Below are positions 14,680 through 21,834 of a stretch of 26,863 nucleotides of DNA, piece by piece. Position numbers and translations under genes: made by a program. The notes under the pieces are model-generated. The model saw nothing but the letters and a program-made list of their open reading frames with translations. It was not told the origin of the DNA and did not search any database. The first letter of the stretch is position 1. The number at the start of each line of letters is the position of its first letter. Source of the stretch: CBDUSL01 sp965370265 (GTDB taxonomy: Bacteria; Patescibacteriota; Patescibacteriia; JAXHNJ01); NCBI GenBank assembly GCA_965370265.1, contig CBDUSL010000007.1, positions 1 to 26,863 on the forward strand, in the 5' to 3' direction.

Positions 14680-16197
14680 ATGAAAAGTTTTTTAGGCAAG
14701 CTTGAGTATATACGTGAGGAAGTAGAAGCCTTAATTGAAGGGGCGTCCGCAATGATTCCAATGGCCATTAATTCTTATAAAGAAGAACATGGCGGCCTTT
14801 TTCCACCAGTTGTGTCCACCTTGAAAAATAATCCGCTTTTTCAGGACATACCTAATATAGAGGCGATTACTGGCAAAGTTCTCATTCAGTCAACAGAAGC
14901 GACTACAAGGACTGGGGGTTCTTTTGCCGAGGCGGCCAGGTATCTTGGCCTTTGGGTGTCAGAAAAAACGTTGAACAGTGGTTCACGCGGGGCAAAGGGT
15001 GAAAGTCCTCTGGATGATGCTGAACAGCATGCTCTTCAGGGAATGAATCTGTACATCCTTAGATCCTCTATTGAAGGAGAGCCGCGTTTTATTGCGGAAA
15101 AGCTTGACGAGATGGGCTATCAGATTTCAGTAATCAACGCCGGTGATGGGAGTCACTTTCATCCAAGCCAGGCCCTGCTTGATCTTTTAACCATATGGGT
15201 TTATCGGGGTTCGTTTGATAATCTGACTATTGGTTTCGCTGGCGATCTCAAAGAAGGAAGGACAGTCCATTCGGATGTCAGGCTTATTAAACCATTTAAC
15301 CCCAAGGTTGTATTGGTGCCTTTTGGTGGACTGGGATTAACAGAGCTTTACCGTGATGGTCTGGATATAATTGCCGAAGGCGAAGGGGATCTTTCTCTTC
15401 TCCAGCAGTGTGATGTGATTTACTTTACTCGGGTACAGCGGGAAAGAATTGCCCAGCAACTTGATTTTGAGGCCATTGAAAGATCTTATGTGGTCGACCG
15501 TCATTTTCTTGAAGGTTGTAAACCTGATGTTCTGATTATGCATCCTGGCCCTCGTATTACCGAGATCAGTGATGAAATCCGGCGTGACCCAAGAGTAATA
15601 ATCTCCTCGCAGGCCTGGTTCGGCATTCCTTCAAGGATTTTCCTGGTTCATCAGGGAATTAGTAACTATCAGCCAGTTGAGATTTTTTCTGAAGGTGAAG
15701 TTGACTTCGATCAGGAAGAAATGGTTGCTAGTCAGGCGCCGAAAAGAGCCAAGTATTACAATCCCGTGGAAAAAGGGATGGTCCTTGACCATTTGCCGCC
15801 AAACTCCGGCGAAAAAATCGTCAATCTTCTGCGGCGGATGGATGAATTCGACAGCAAACAGAACGTGACCGTATCGCATAATGTACCGACTTCAAAAACC
15901 GAGAACAAAATTAAGGATGTAATCCTGCTTCGGGGAGGATTTATTTCTGATCGGGCCGCCGCTGTGGTAACCATGATGGCGCCTAAAGCAACCATCAATG
16001 TTATTGGGAGTGATGGATTGCTCAAAAAAAGGCATTATAAGGTGCCGACAACTATTCGGGGACTAGGGCGTTGCCTAAATCCAAAGTGTATCACTAACCA
16101 TGATGGTGAATGCGAAAAACGTTTTATTATCCAGGATGGACAGGCAAGCTGTTATTGGTGTGATCGGTCCTTTGGCCTCAAAGATATTCTTAACTAG
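14680..16197 (+). CDS. pyrBI: Aspartate carbamoyltransferase, catalytic-regulatory fusion (PyrB-PyrI)
   Basis: First committed step of UMP synthesis: carbamoyl phosphate plus aspartate to carbamoyl aspartate. The catalytic part (about 1-345) has TTRT (75-78, carbamoyl-phosphate loop, usually STRT), the 80s loop with K106 (GSRGAKGES), NAGDGSHFHPSQALLDL (154-170), GDLKEGRTVHS, TRVQRER (250-256) and HPGPR (288-292). The C-terminal part (about 355-505) matches the regulatory chain PyrI: VEKGMVLDHLPPNSGEKI, an allosteric domain, and the Zn site C465-x4-C470 with C491-x2-C494. Other bacteria, such as Thermotoga, have a similar PyrBI fusion. Codons look more GC-rich than those of neighbouring genes. 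An AAAGG SD lies at 14666-14670. No other pyr genes are in the window. Confidence 0.92.
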   Translation: MKSFLGKLEYIREEVEALIEGASAMIPMAINSYKEEHGGLFPPVVSTLKNNPLFQDIPNIEAITGKVLIQSTEATTRTGGSFAEAARYLGLWVSEKTLNSGSRGAKGESPLDDAEQHALQGMNLYILRSSIEGEPRFIAEKLDEMGYQISVINAGDGSHFHPSQALLDLLTIWVYRGSFDNLTIGFAGDLKEGRTVHSDVRLIKPFNPKVVLVPFGGLGLTELYRDGLDIIAEGEGDLSLLQQCDVIYFTRVQRERIAQQLDFEAIERSYVVDRHFLEGCKPDVLIMHPGPRITEISDEIRRDPRVIISSQAWFGIPSRIFLVHQGISNYQPVEIFSEGEVDFDQEEMVASQAPKRAKYYNPVEKGMVLDHLPPNSGEKIVNLLRRMDEFDSKQNVTVSHNVPTSKTENKIKDVILLRGGFISDRAAAVVTMMAPKATINVIGSDGLLKKRHYKVPTTIRGLGRCLNPKCITNHDGECEKRFIIQDGQASCYWCDRSFGLKDILN

Positions 16198-16214
16198 TTG
16201 TTAGGAGGGAAATT

Positions 16215-16418
16215 ATGTCTGTATCTTTGAAAAAATGGCCGGAAGACCGAAAAAAGCTCAGAGATTTTTTAAAAGGAATAAAAGAGGAGAAAGGATGTCC
16301 TTTAAAAAATCTTACTGATTTGAGCTTATGTTGCCCTCTTGAAAGTACAGCCCCTGGTTGTGACAAATCTTGGTGGGAATGCACCTTTATTAAACCTTAT
16401 CTTCCAAGAAGGAAGTAA
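16215..16418 (+). CDS. Small Cys-rich protein downstream of pyrBI
   Basis: A 67-residue ORF whose reality is supported by a strong SD (AGGAGG at 16203-16208, 6 bases before ATG), a 17-base gap from pyrBI, and a terminator 9 bases after its stop. A charged N-terminal helix (KKWPEDRKKLRDFLKGIKEE) is followed by five Cys: C28, C39, C40, C49 and C56, and by a WW pair at 53-54. This could be a small Zn- or Fe-S-binding fold. It is not recognised as any family; a role with PyrBI is only suggested by co-transcription. Confidence 0.65.
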   Translation: MSVSLKKWPEDRKKLRDFLKGIKEEKGCPLKNLTDLSLCCPLESTAPGCDKSWWECTFIKPYLPRRK

Positions 16419-16426
16419 CTTTGTAT

Positions 16427-16457
16427 GGGCGTTTCGGTAAAACGAACGCCCTTTTTT
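16427..16457 (+). terminator. Intrinsic terminator of the pyrBI operon
   Basis: Stem GGGCGTT (16427-16433) / AACGCCC (16445-16451), extended inside by a CG/CG pair after a bulged T, then six T. Confidence 0.9.
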
Positions 16458-16484
16458 ATTACGGTAGAAAGGGAATAATTAAAC

Positions 16485-16506
16485 GCGCGGGCCTAGGGGC
16501 CCGCGC
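16485..16506 (-). terminator. Very GC-rich hairpin after miaA
   Basis: Perfect 9-bp stem GCGCGGGCC / GGCCCGCGC with a 4-base loop (TAGG on the plus strand), 8 bases beyond the miaA stop. On the minus strand it is followed by only a weak T-rich run (GTTTAATTATT). Probably the miaA terminator; it is the most GC-rich element seen in the window. Confidence 0.6.
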
Positions 16507-16514
16507 TGATAATG

Positions 16515-17396
16515 TCATAAAAATTTTCTTATTAAATCCTCAGCTTGCTTTAGGCTTTTAATCCAGTGGATTGATTTATCTTTTCTGAACCAAGTCATCT
16601 GGCGGCGGACAAAATCATGAATAGCAAATTTTAATTGCTCTGCCATATCTTCTTTTTTAAGTTCGTTTCTTAAATATTTGGAAATGTAGCGATATTCAAG
16701 GCCAAAAGAATCAAGGCGTTTCCAGGTTAGGCCCTGTTTTTTTAGTTTTTTAACTTCATTAATCATCCCCTTTTTAAATCTCAAATCAACCCTTTTATCT
16801 ATAAGCTGATAAAGTTTTTCCCGAGGCAAGGAAATTCCTATTTTCAAAGTTTTAAATTTAGGAATTTCTTCTTTTATTTTCTTATTTTTACTTTTAGTGA
16901 TTTCAATCGCTCTTATTAACCGGCGGGGATTATTTTTATCAATAGTTTTGGCGGTTTTGGGATTAATTTTTTTGAGTTTATTAAATAACTGGTCAGTAGA
17001 AAATTTGCTTAATTTTTTTCGCAGCTCTTTATCCGGGGGAATGTTAAAAGTTTCTTTGGGTGAGATAATGCTTTCAATATAAAAAGGGCTGCCGCCAACC
17101 ACAAAAATATTTTTTTTGTTATGGTATTTATTAATTACTTCTAAGCTTTCTTTTCTAAATAAGGCGGCTGAATAATAATTTTTTGGGGAAACTATATCAA
17201 TCAGGAAGTGGGGGACACCCTTCATCTCTTTTTTTGTTATTTTAGCTGTGCCAATATTCATTTCTTTATAAACTTGTCTGGAGTCCGCAGAAATTATAAG
17301 GCCATTAAATTTTTGGGCCATTTGGACACCCAAAGAGGATTTACCTGAGGCTGTCGGTCCCAAGATTATTATTAATTTGTTGATTGACTTATTCAT
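16515..17396 (-). CDS. miaA: tRNA dimethylallyltransferase
   Basis: Transfers the dimethylallyl group to A37 of tRNAs reading UNN codons (i6A37). The P-loop is GPTASGKS (13-20), followed by the tRNA/substrate motif SADSRQVY (36-43, with D38 and R40). Also visible are VVGGSPFYIESI, NPRRLIRAIE and the C-terminal RRQMTWFRKD. Length 293 is normal (about 300). A -10-like CATAAT (17410-17415, minus strand) lies 13 bases before the ATG, so the leader would be about 7 bases with no SD. The second enzyme of the same modification, miaB, is the next minus-strand gene, with one opposite-strand gene between them. Confidence 0.96.
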   Translation of the reverse strand: MNKSINKLIIILGPTASGKSSLGVQMAQKFNGLIISADSRQVYKEMNIGTAKITKKEMKGVPHFLIDIVSPKNYYSAALFRKESLEVINKYHNKKNIFVVGGSPFYIESIISPKETFNIPPDKELRKKLSKFSTDQLFNKLKKINPKTAKTIDKNNPRRLIRAIEITKSKNKKIKEEIPKFKTLKIGISLPREKLYQLIDKRVDLRFKKGMINEVKKLKKQGLTWKRLDSFGLEYRYISKYLRNELKKEDMAEQLKFAIHDFVRRQMTWFRKDKSIHWIKSLKQAEDLIRKFL

Positions 17397-17412
17397 TAAT
17401 ATTTGTTAAATT
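17384..17412 (+). promoter_or_regulatory. Candidate promoter of the 17456 membrane-protein gene
   Basis: TTGACT (17384-17389), a 17-base spacer and TAAATT (17407-17412, 4 of 6). It overlaps the 5' end of miaA and would give a leader of about 37 bases carrying the strong SD. Weak -10, so tentative. Confidence 0.35.
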
Positions 17413-17441
17413 ATGATATCAGTATTCTCTTGTTCTTTTAT

Positions 17442-17450
17442 AAAGGAGGT
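17442..17450 (+). promoter_or_regulatory. Near-perfect Shine-Dalgarno
   Basis: AAAGGAGGT, 5 bases before the ATG at 17456, is an almost full anti-SD complement and fixes the start of the following ORF. Confidence 0.85.
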
Positions 17451-17455
17451 GAGAA

Positions 17456-18100
17456 ATGAAGGATTTTATCTTTTTGGTGTTTCTTATTTTTAGCCGGCCT
17501 GGCTCTGCTTTGGTTGAATTGATGAATAGAGGTTTACCTCTTTGGCTTACTGCTCTTCTCGTTTTTTTGGGGGCTAGCCTGCCCATGCTTATTTTTTACT
17601 GGCTGACAGGCCTTAGCTTTCTAAAGAAGAGAATGTATTATCCCGGTAAGTTGATTATGAAGACCCAGCAGCTTCTTAAGAGAAAAAGATTTACCGAGAA
17701 TATTCTTCTCAGTTTTCTCTCTTATCGCGTTTACTTAAAGTCTCGCAAGCAAAAAGCGGTGAGGAAAATTATTTATCTTATCGATAAATATGGAGGATAC
17801 CTAGTTGTCTTTTTCGCCTCATTTTTCGCTCTTCCCATGATGAGAGTAGCAGCCGTAATTACTACGCGAGCTATTAGCCTTAAAGGGGGTATGTACATAA
17901 TTGTTGGGGCGGCCGCTCTAAGATGCTGGATTGATACCTGGATATACTATCGTTTGGGAGAAACATTAATTCCCTTTCATGTCCTTCAATTCAAAACCAT
18001 TCTCCTGATAAATTTAATTATTATTGTTTCTGGTTTTTTTGGCGGCTGGCTTAGGCACGCCATTAGGGACAGGCACTTTTTTCAGGGTCGCTTTGAATAA
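17456..18100 (+). CDS. Polytopic membrane protein of unknown function
   Basis: Unrecognised 214-residue membrane protein. Predicted helices lie at about 3-13, 28-53, 112-135, 141-165 and 180-198. A basic cytosolic stretch occupies about 54-106 (many Lys and Arg). The third helix region (GGYLVVFFASFFALPMMR) followed by a Gly-rich helix is faintly like DedA/VTT or small-multidrug-export families, but I cannot assign it. The strong SD and its own terminator mark it as a real, separately expressed gene lying between the convergent or divergent miaA and miaB. Confidence 0.8.
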   Translation: MKDFIFLVFLIFSRPGSALVELMNRGLPLWLTALLVFLGASLPMLIFYWLTGLSFLKKRMYYPGKLIMKTQQLLKRKRFTENILLSFLSYRVYLKSRKQKAVRKIIYLIDKYGGYLVVFFASFFALPMMRVAAVITTRAISLKGGMYIIVGAAALRCWIDTWIYYRLGETLIPFHVLQFKTILLINLIIIVSGFFGGWLRHAIRDRHFFQGRFE

Positions 18101-18133
18101 AGCCCGTTTTTATAAAAAGATGGGCTTATTTTA
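18100..18133. terminator. Bidirectional terminator between the 17456 gene and miaB
   Basis: AAGCCC (18100-18105) pairs with GGGCTT (18122-18127); the plus strand continues ATTTTATTT. The 3' arm overlaps the last bases of miaB. The loop TTTTTATAAAAA is itself an inverted repeat and extends the stem. Confidence 0.65.
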
Positions 18134-19409
18134 TTTCCCCTAGTAATTTCCAAGGTTCAGCTTGCTTAATTTTTATTTTGATAAATTGGCCGGTGTGATC
18201 TTGGTTATCTTCAAATTTTACTACTTTCCGGGTTTTTGTTCTACCGTAAAAATATTGACCCTTTTTTCCATCAACTAAAACTTCCTGGACTGTGCCAATT
18301 AATTTTTGATTATTTTTATAAACGCTTTCTCTTATTATTTCCGTCAATTCTTCTTCCCGCCTGACTTTTTCTTTTTTAGGAACATTATCTTCTAATTTAG
18401 ACGCAACTGTGCCGGGTCGCTGGGAATATTGGGCTAGATAGGCCATATCATATTGGCAGGTTTTTGCGACAGCTAGGCTATTATTAAACTGTTTTTTTGT
18501 TTCCTCGGGAAATCCGACAATAATATCGGTGGTGATTGCCACGCCGGGAATTTCTTTTTTAATAAATTTAACCAGTTTTATATAATTTTCAATCGTATAA
18601 TGCCGGTTCATTTTTTTAATTATTTGGTTATCTCCTGACTGCAAAGGAAGATGGATGTAAGGGCATACTTTTTTCAGGTTAGAAACTGTTTTTACTAAAT
18701 CATAAGTCATGTCTTTAGGATGGTTGGAAATAAAATGAACCCAAAATTTCCCCGGAATATTATCCACTGCTTTTAAAAGATTTATAAATGGTTTGTTGTC
18801 TTTATCAAGTTGGCTCTTTGTATGCCCGTATGAATTAACGTTTTGTCCTAAAAGAACAATTTCTTTAAAACCTTTTTTTATATATGTTTTTATTTCATTA
18901 ATAATTTCTTTTTGGAGGCGTGATCTTTCCCGGCCCCGGGTATAGGGAACGGCGCAGTAAGTACAGTAGTTATCACAGCCGGTCATTATAGGGATGTTAG
19001 CGACAAAGGAAGAAAAGGGAGAAGGGGGGAGACAAAGGTAATCAGAAGGAAACTTATCAGACCGCTTAACGGGTAAATAAGGCTTTAAAAGGGCTGGTAG
19101 TTTATTAAGTTCTTCAATATGAAAAATTAGATCAAATCTATCCTTTAATTTATTTTTATCATGTTCTAAAACACAGCCAGTGAGAATAGTTATTAAATTT
19201 CTTTTTTTCTTTTCCTTTTGCCACTTATTAATTTTTCCGAAAATCCTGTCTACGGCTTTTTGACGGACAGAACAGGCCAAAATAATGATTATATCAGCTT
19301 CTTTTTCGGAATTACATCTAGTAAGGCCCAGAGAATCCAAAACAGAAGAGATTCTTTCGGCATCTGCTGTATTCATCTGACAGCCTAAAATTAAGAAAAA
19401 GTATTTCAT
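18126..19409 (-). CDS. miaB: tRNA-2-methylthio-N6-dimethylallyladenosine synthase
   Basis: Radical-SAM methylthiotransferase that converts i6A37 to ms2i6A37. The UPF0004 domain holds the auxiliary [4Fe-4S] ligands C10 (GCQMNTADAE), C46 (ACSVRQKA) and C79 (TGCV). The radical-SAM cluster motif is C145-x3-C149-x2-C152 (CDNYCTYC). VNSYG and HLPLQSGD segments follow, with a C-terminal TRAM domain from about 365. Length 427 is slightly short of E. coli (474). The Met start sits about 3 bases from the predicted transcript start. MtaB and RimO are related, but C-terminal and N-terminal motifs and the nearby miaA favour MiaB. Confidence 0.95.
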   Translation of the reverse strand: MKYFFLILGCQMNTADAERISSVLDSLGLTRCNSEKEADIIIILACSVRQKAVDRIFGKINKWQKEKKKRNLITILTGCVLEHDKNKLKDRFDLIFHIEELNKLPALLKPYLPVKRSDKFPSDYLCLPPSPFSSFVANIPIMTGCDNYCTYCAVPYTRGRERSRLQKEIINEIKTYIKKGFKEIVLLGQNVNSYGHTKSQLDKDNKPFINLLKAVDNIPGKFWVHFISNHPKDMTYDLVKTVSNLKKVCPYIHLPLQSGDNQIIKKMNRHYTIENYIKLVKFIKKEIPGVAITTDIIVGFPEETKKQFNNSLAVAKTCQYDMAYLAQYSQRPGTVASKLEDNVPKKEKVRREEELTEIIRESVYKNNQKLIGTVQEVLVDGKKGQYFYGRTKTRKVVKFEDNQDHTGQFIKIKIKQAEPWKLLGEIK

Positions 19410-19418
19410 ATGCCCTGA

Positions 19419-19447
19419 ATTTTAGCGGGCAATGGACAAATAGTCAA
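19419..19447 (-). promoter_or_regulatory. miaB promoter, predicting a leaderless mRNA
   Basis: On the minus strand: TTGACT (19447-19442), a 17-base spacer, TAAAAT (19424-19419). Transcription would start near 19412, about 3 bases before the miaB ATG at 19409. It overlaps the divergent promoter at 19433-19460. Confidence 0.65.
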
Positions 19448-19460
19448 TTTCTGCTAAAAT
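19433..19460 (+). promoter_or_regulatory. Divergent promoter of the YdjM-like gene, predicting a leaderless mRNA
   Basis: TGGACA (19433-19438), a 16-base spacer and extended TGC-TAAAAT (19452-19460). The start site would fall at about 19467, directly at the ATG (19468). Confidence 0.6.
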
Positions 19461-19467
19461 AATATAT

Positions 19468-19992
19468 ATGTTAATTCCATCTCATATTGTCGCCACCGAA
19501 TTATTAGCGCGCGCTTTAAACTTAAATGGGACTAACTATTTGTTAGCCCATCTTTTTGGTTGGGGAATTGATTTTGACCACGTGGTTACCCAGTTTAAAT
19601 ATTTTGTGGAAGAACTAAAAGCGTCCTATAAAAGATGGAAAAAAAGACATATTATAAAAAAGTTTTTACCTCATCGATTGATAATTTTCTTAGATCGTTT
19701 TAATAAAGAAAGATCAGCCATTTCAGAACCCAGATCGTGGATTCAAGATCCGGTTGGAATTTTGTTTATTCTAATTCTTTCTATTGTTATTAATAATTAC
19801 ATACCTATAGTATTTTTATTCGTTCATTTTCTGATGGATTTAATTATGAGTGGACACAAATATCCCTTAGCCCCTTTTAGCAATAAACTAAAATTTAAAG
19901 GCTGGCTGCCAATGTGTACTCGTGTGGAGTATATTATTGGCGGTGTTTTTTCATTTTTCTTGATAATCTGGCGGATGATAACGGGATTTTAA
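19468..19992 (+). CDS. YdjM-like membrane-bound hydrolase family protein
   Basis: A 174-residue membrane protein resembling the YdjM/membrane-bound metal-dependent hydrolase family (PF04307). It has an N-terminal His (H6 in PSHIVATELL), a D-F-D-H cluster (35-38) after the first helix, H120 and D124 in FVHFLMD, H130, and a PLAPFS tail motif. These are the kind of His/Asp positions expected of a metal site at the membrane. Two or three hydrophobic helices are at about 95-125 and 153-171. It is monocistronic, divergent from miaB and convergent with thrS. Function unknown; family call is tentative. Confidence 0.65.
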   Translation: MLIPSHIVATELLARALNLNGTNYLLAHLFGWGIDFDHVVTQFKYFVEELKASYKRWKKRHIIKKFLPHRLIIFLDRFNKERSAISEPRSWIQDPVGILFILILSIVINNYIPIVFLFVHFLMDLIMSGHKYPLAPFSNKLKFKGWLPMCTRVEYIIGGVFSFFLIIWRMITGF

Positions 19993-20015
19993 TTTTAATT
20001 TATTTTTTTAATACT

Positions 20016-20045
20016 AAAAAAGCAAGTCTCAAAAGACCTGCTTTT
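20016..20045. terminator. Bidirectional terminator between the YdjM-like gene and thrS
   Basis: AAGCAAGTC (20020-20028) with GACCTGCTT (20035-20043), 9 positions with one mismatch or wobble, loop of six. Minus strand ends in six T; plus strand in TTTTCTCTT. It serves both convergent genes. Confidence 0.85.
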
Positions 20046-20065
20046 CTCTTACATATTGTAAAGAA

Positions 20066-21781
20066 TTATTTTTTCTTTTCTATTTTTTCTTTAACTTCGT
20101 TAATAAATTGTTTCTTGGCAATATTTCTTACTTTTTCGGAACCTCTGTCTCTTACAGCCAAAGAAGAAGCTTTCATTTCCTTGTCACCAATAACTAACAT
20201 ATAGGGCACTTTTTGTTTGACCGCGTTTCTTATTTTATATCCTACAGTTTCATTAGCGCTGTCAACTTTAACTCTGATTCCTTCCACCCTGAATTCATTG
20301 GCTAATTTTTCGGAAAAAGAGATGTGCCCGGAGCCAACTGAAATAATCTGGACCTGAACAGGGGAAAGCCAGACAGGAAAAGCACCGGCGTAGTGTTCTG
20401 TTAAGATGCCAAAGAATCTTTCGAATGATCCGAATATAGCCCGGTGAATCAGAGCGACTGTTTTTTCTTTTCCGTCTTTGTCGGTATAAATTAAATTAAA
20501 TCTCTTGGGAATTTGAAAGTCAAGCTGGATAGTGGCCATTTGCCAGGTTCTTCCCAAAACATCATCAATATGAATGTCTATTTTAGGCCCGTAAAAAGCG
20601 CCGTCTTTTTTTGATAAATCATAATCAATTTTATTCTTTTTCAGAGCTTCTTCCAAGTCTTTCTCTGCTTTATCCCAATCTTTTGCCTGGCCCATAAATT
20701 TTTCCGGACGGGTAGCCAAAACGAATTTTGGCTTAAAATCAAATATTTTGTAAAAGTTTTTTACTAATTCAAGGAGAGTCGTAATTTCCGAATATATCTG
20801 ATCAGGCCGGCAATAAATATGGGCGTCATCCATAGTAATCTGCCGGACACGGAATAATCCTCCCAGCGCGCCTTTAAGCTCATTGCGGTGAAGGCGGCCT
20901 ATCTCTGAATAGCGTAAAGGAAGGTCCCGATAAGAATGTTTTTTTAGATTATATATATAGGTGGAATCCGGGCAATTCATCGGTTTTAAGGAGTAGATCT
21001 CCTTGTCAATTTTAAAACTAAACATACTATCTTTATAATGTTCCCAATGTCCTGACTTTTCCCAAAGCGATTTATGGTTCAAGATAGGGGTGGAAGTTTC
21101 TTCGTAGCCTGCTTCGTCATGTATTTTCCGCCAAAGTTTTTCCAGCTCTCGGAAAATAATCATTCCCTTGGGAAGCCAAAAAGGAGCACCTGGAGAAACT
21201 TCATGAAAGGCAAAAAGCTCAAGTTCCTTGCCTATTTTTCGGTGGTCTCTTTTTTCCGCTTCTTCCTTGTTTTTAAGGTACTCATTAAGTTCTTTTTTAT
21301 TATTAAAAGCCACCCCGTAAATTCTCTGGAGCATCTTATTTTTTTCATCACCTCGCCAATAAGCGCCGGCCACTTTGATAAGTTTAAAAGCATCTTGTTT
21401 GAGTTCTTTGGTTGATTTTATATGAGGGCCGGAACAGAGGTCGGTAAATTTACCGCTTTTATAGAAACTTATTTTCTCTCCCTTACTTTTAATTTCATCT
21501 ATTAACTCCTTTTTATAAATCTGATCAGAAACCATTTTTTTTGCTTCGTCATATGAAACTTCGATTTTTTCAAAAAAAACATTTTGGCTGATTATTTTTT
21601 TCATTCTCTTTTCAATTTTTGGCAAGTCTTCCGGCTTAAAAGCACGGTTAATTTCAAAGTCATAGTAAAATCCGTCTTCAATAACCGGCCCAATAGCAAA
21701 TTTTGCTTCAGGAAAAAGCTCTTTAACGGCCGAGGCCATTATGTGGCTTAGAGAATGTCTTATTATTTCTATATTGTTCAT
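20066..21781 (-). CDS. thrS: Threonyl-tRNA synthetase (without TGS domain)
   Basis: Class IIa synthetase charging tRNA-Thr. The ATG at 21781 gives 571 residues. An in-frame TTG 36 bases upstream lies inside the T-box terminator hairpin and was rejected. The protein begins directly with the editing domain: HSLSH (H9, H13) and C116-SGP-H120. The N-terminal TGS domain (about 60 residues in E. coli) is missing. The catalytic core has PFWLPKGMIIF (motif 1 region), HRNELKG and RVRQ (motif 2), and Zn ligands C270, H321 and the His of LIHRAIFGSFERF (motif 3). The anticodon-binding domain starts near SPVQVQII. It is under a T-box riboswitch with its own promoter. Confidence 0.95.
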   Translation of the reverse strand: MNNIEIIRHSLSHIMASAVKELFPEAKFAIGPVIEDGFYYDFEINRAFKPEDLPKIEKRMKKIISQNVFFEKIEVSYDEAKKMVSDQIYKKELIDEIKSKGEKISFYKSGKFTDLCSGPHIKSTKELKQDAFKLIKVAGAYWRGDEKNKMLQRIYGVAFNNKKELNEYLKNKEEAEKRDHRKIGKELELFAFHEVSPGAPFWLPKGMIIFRELEKLWRKIHDEAGYEETSTPILNHKSLWEKSGHWEHYKDSMFSFKIDKEIYSLKPMNCPDSTYIYNLKKHSYRDLPLRYSEIGRLHRNELKGALGGLFRVRQITMDDAHIYCRPDQIYSEITTLLELVKNFYKIFDFKPKFVLATRPEKFMGQAKDWDKAEKDLEEALKKNKIDYDLSKKDGAFYGPKIDIHIDDVLGRTWQMATIQLDFQIPKRFNLIYTDKDGKEKTVALIHRAIFGSFERFFGILTEHYAGAFPVWLSPVQVQIISVGSGHISFSEKLANEFRVEGIRVKVDSANETVGYKIRNAVKQKVPYMLVIGDKEMKASSLAVRDRGSEKVRNIAKKQFINEVKEKIEKKK

Positions 21782-21801
21782 ATTTTTGTTTATTAATTTA
21801 T

Positions 21802-21834
21802 TATATAAAAATCCCAAAGTAATTATCCTTGGGA
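21802..21834 (-). terminator. T-box terminator of thrS
   Basis: Minus strand: TCCCAA (21834-21829) pairs with TTGGGA (21817-21812), followed by a run of five T (21811-21807). The 5' arm is shared with the antiterminator, so the two folds are mutually exclusive. Confidence 0.85.

Noticed and set aside
21782..21817. TTG start for thrS
   Set aside because: The TTG lies in the 3' arm of the T-box terminator; the encoded residues do not match ThrRS and the ATG at 21781 is adequate.
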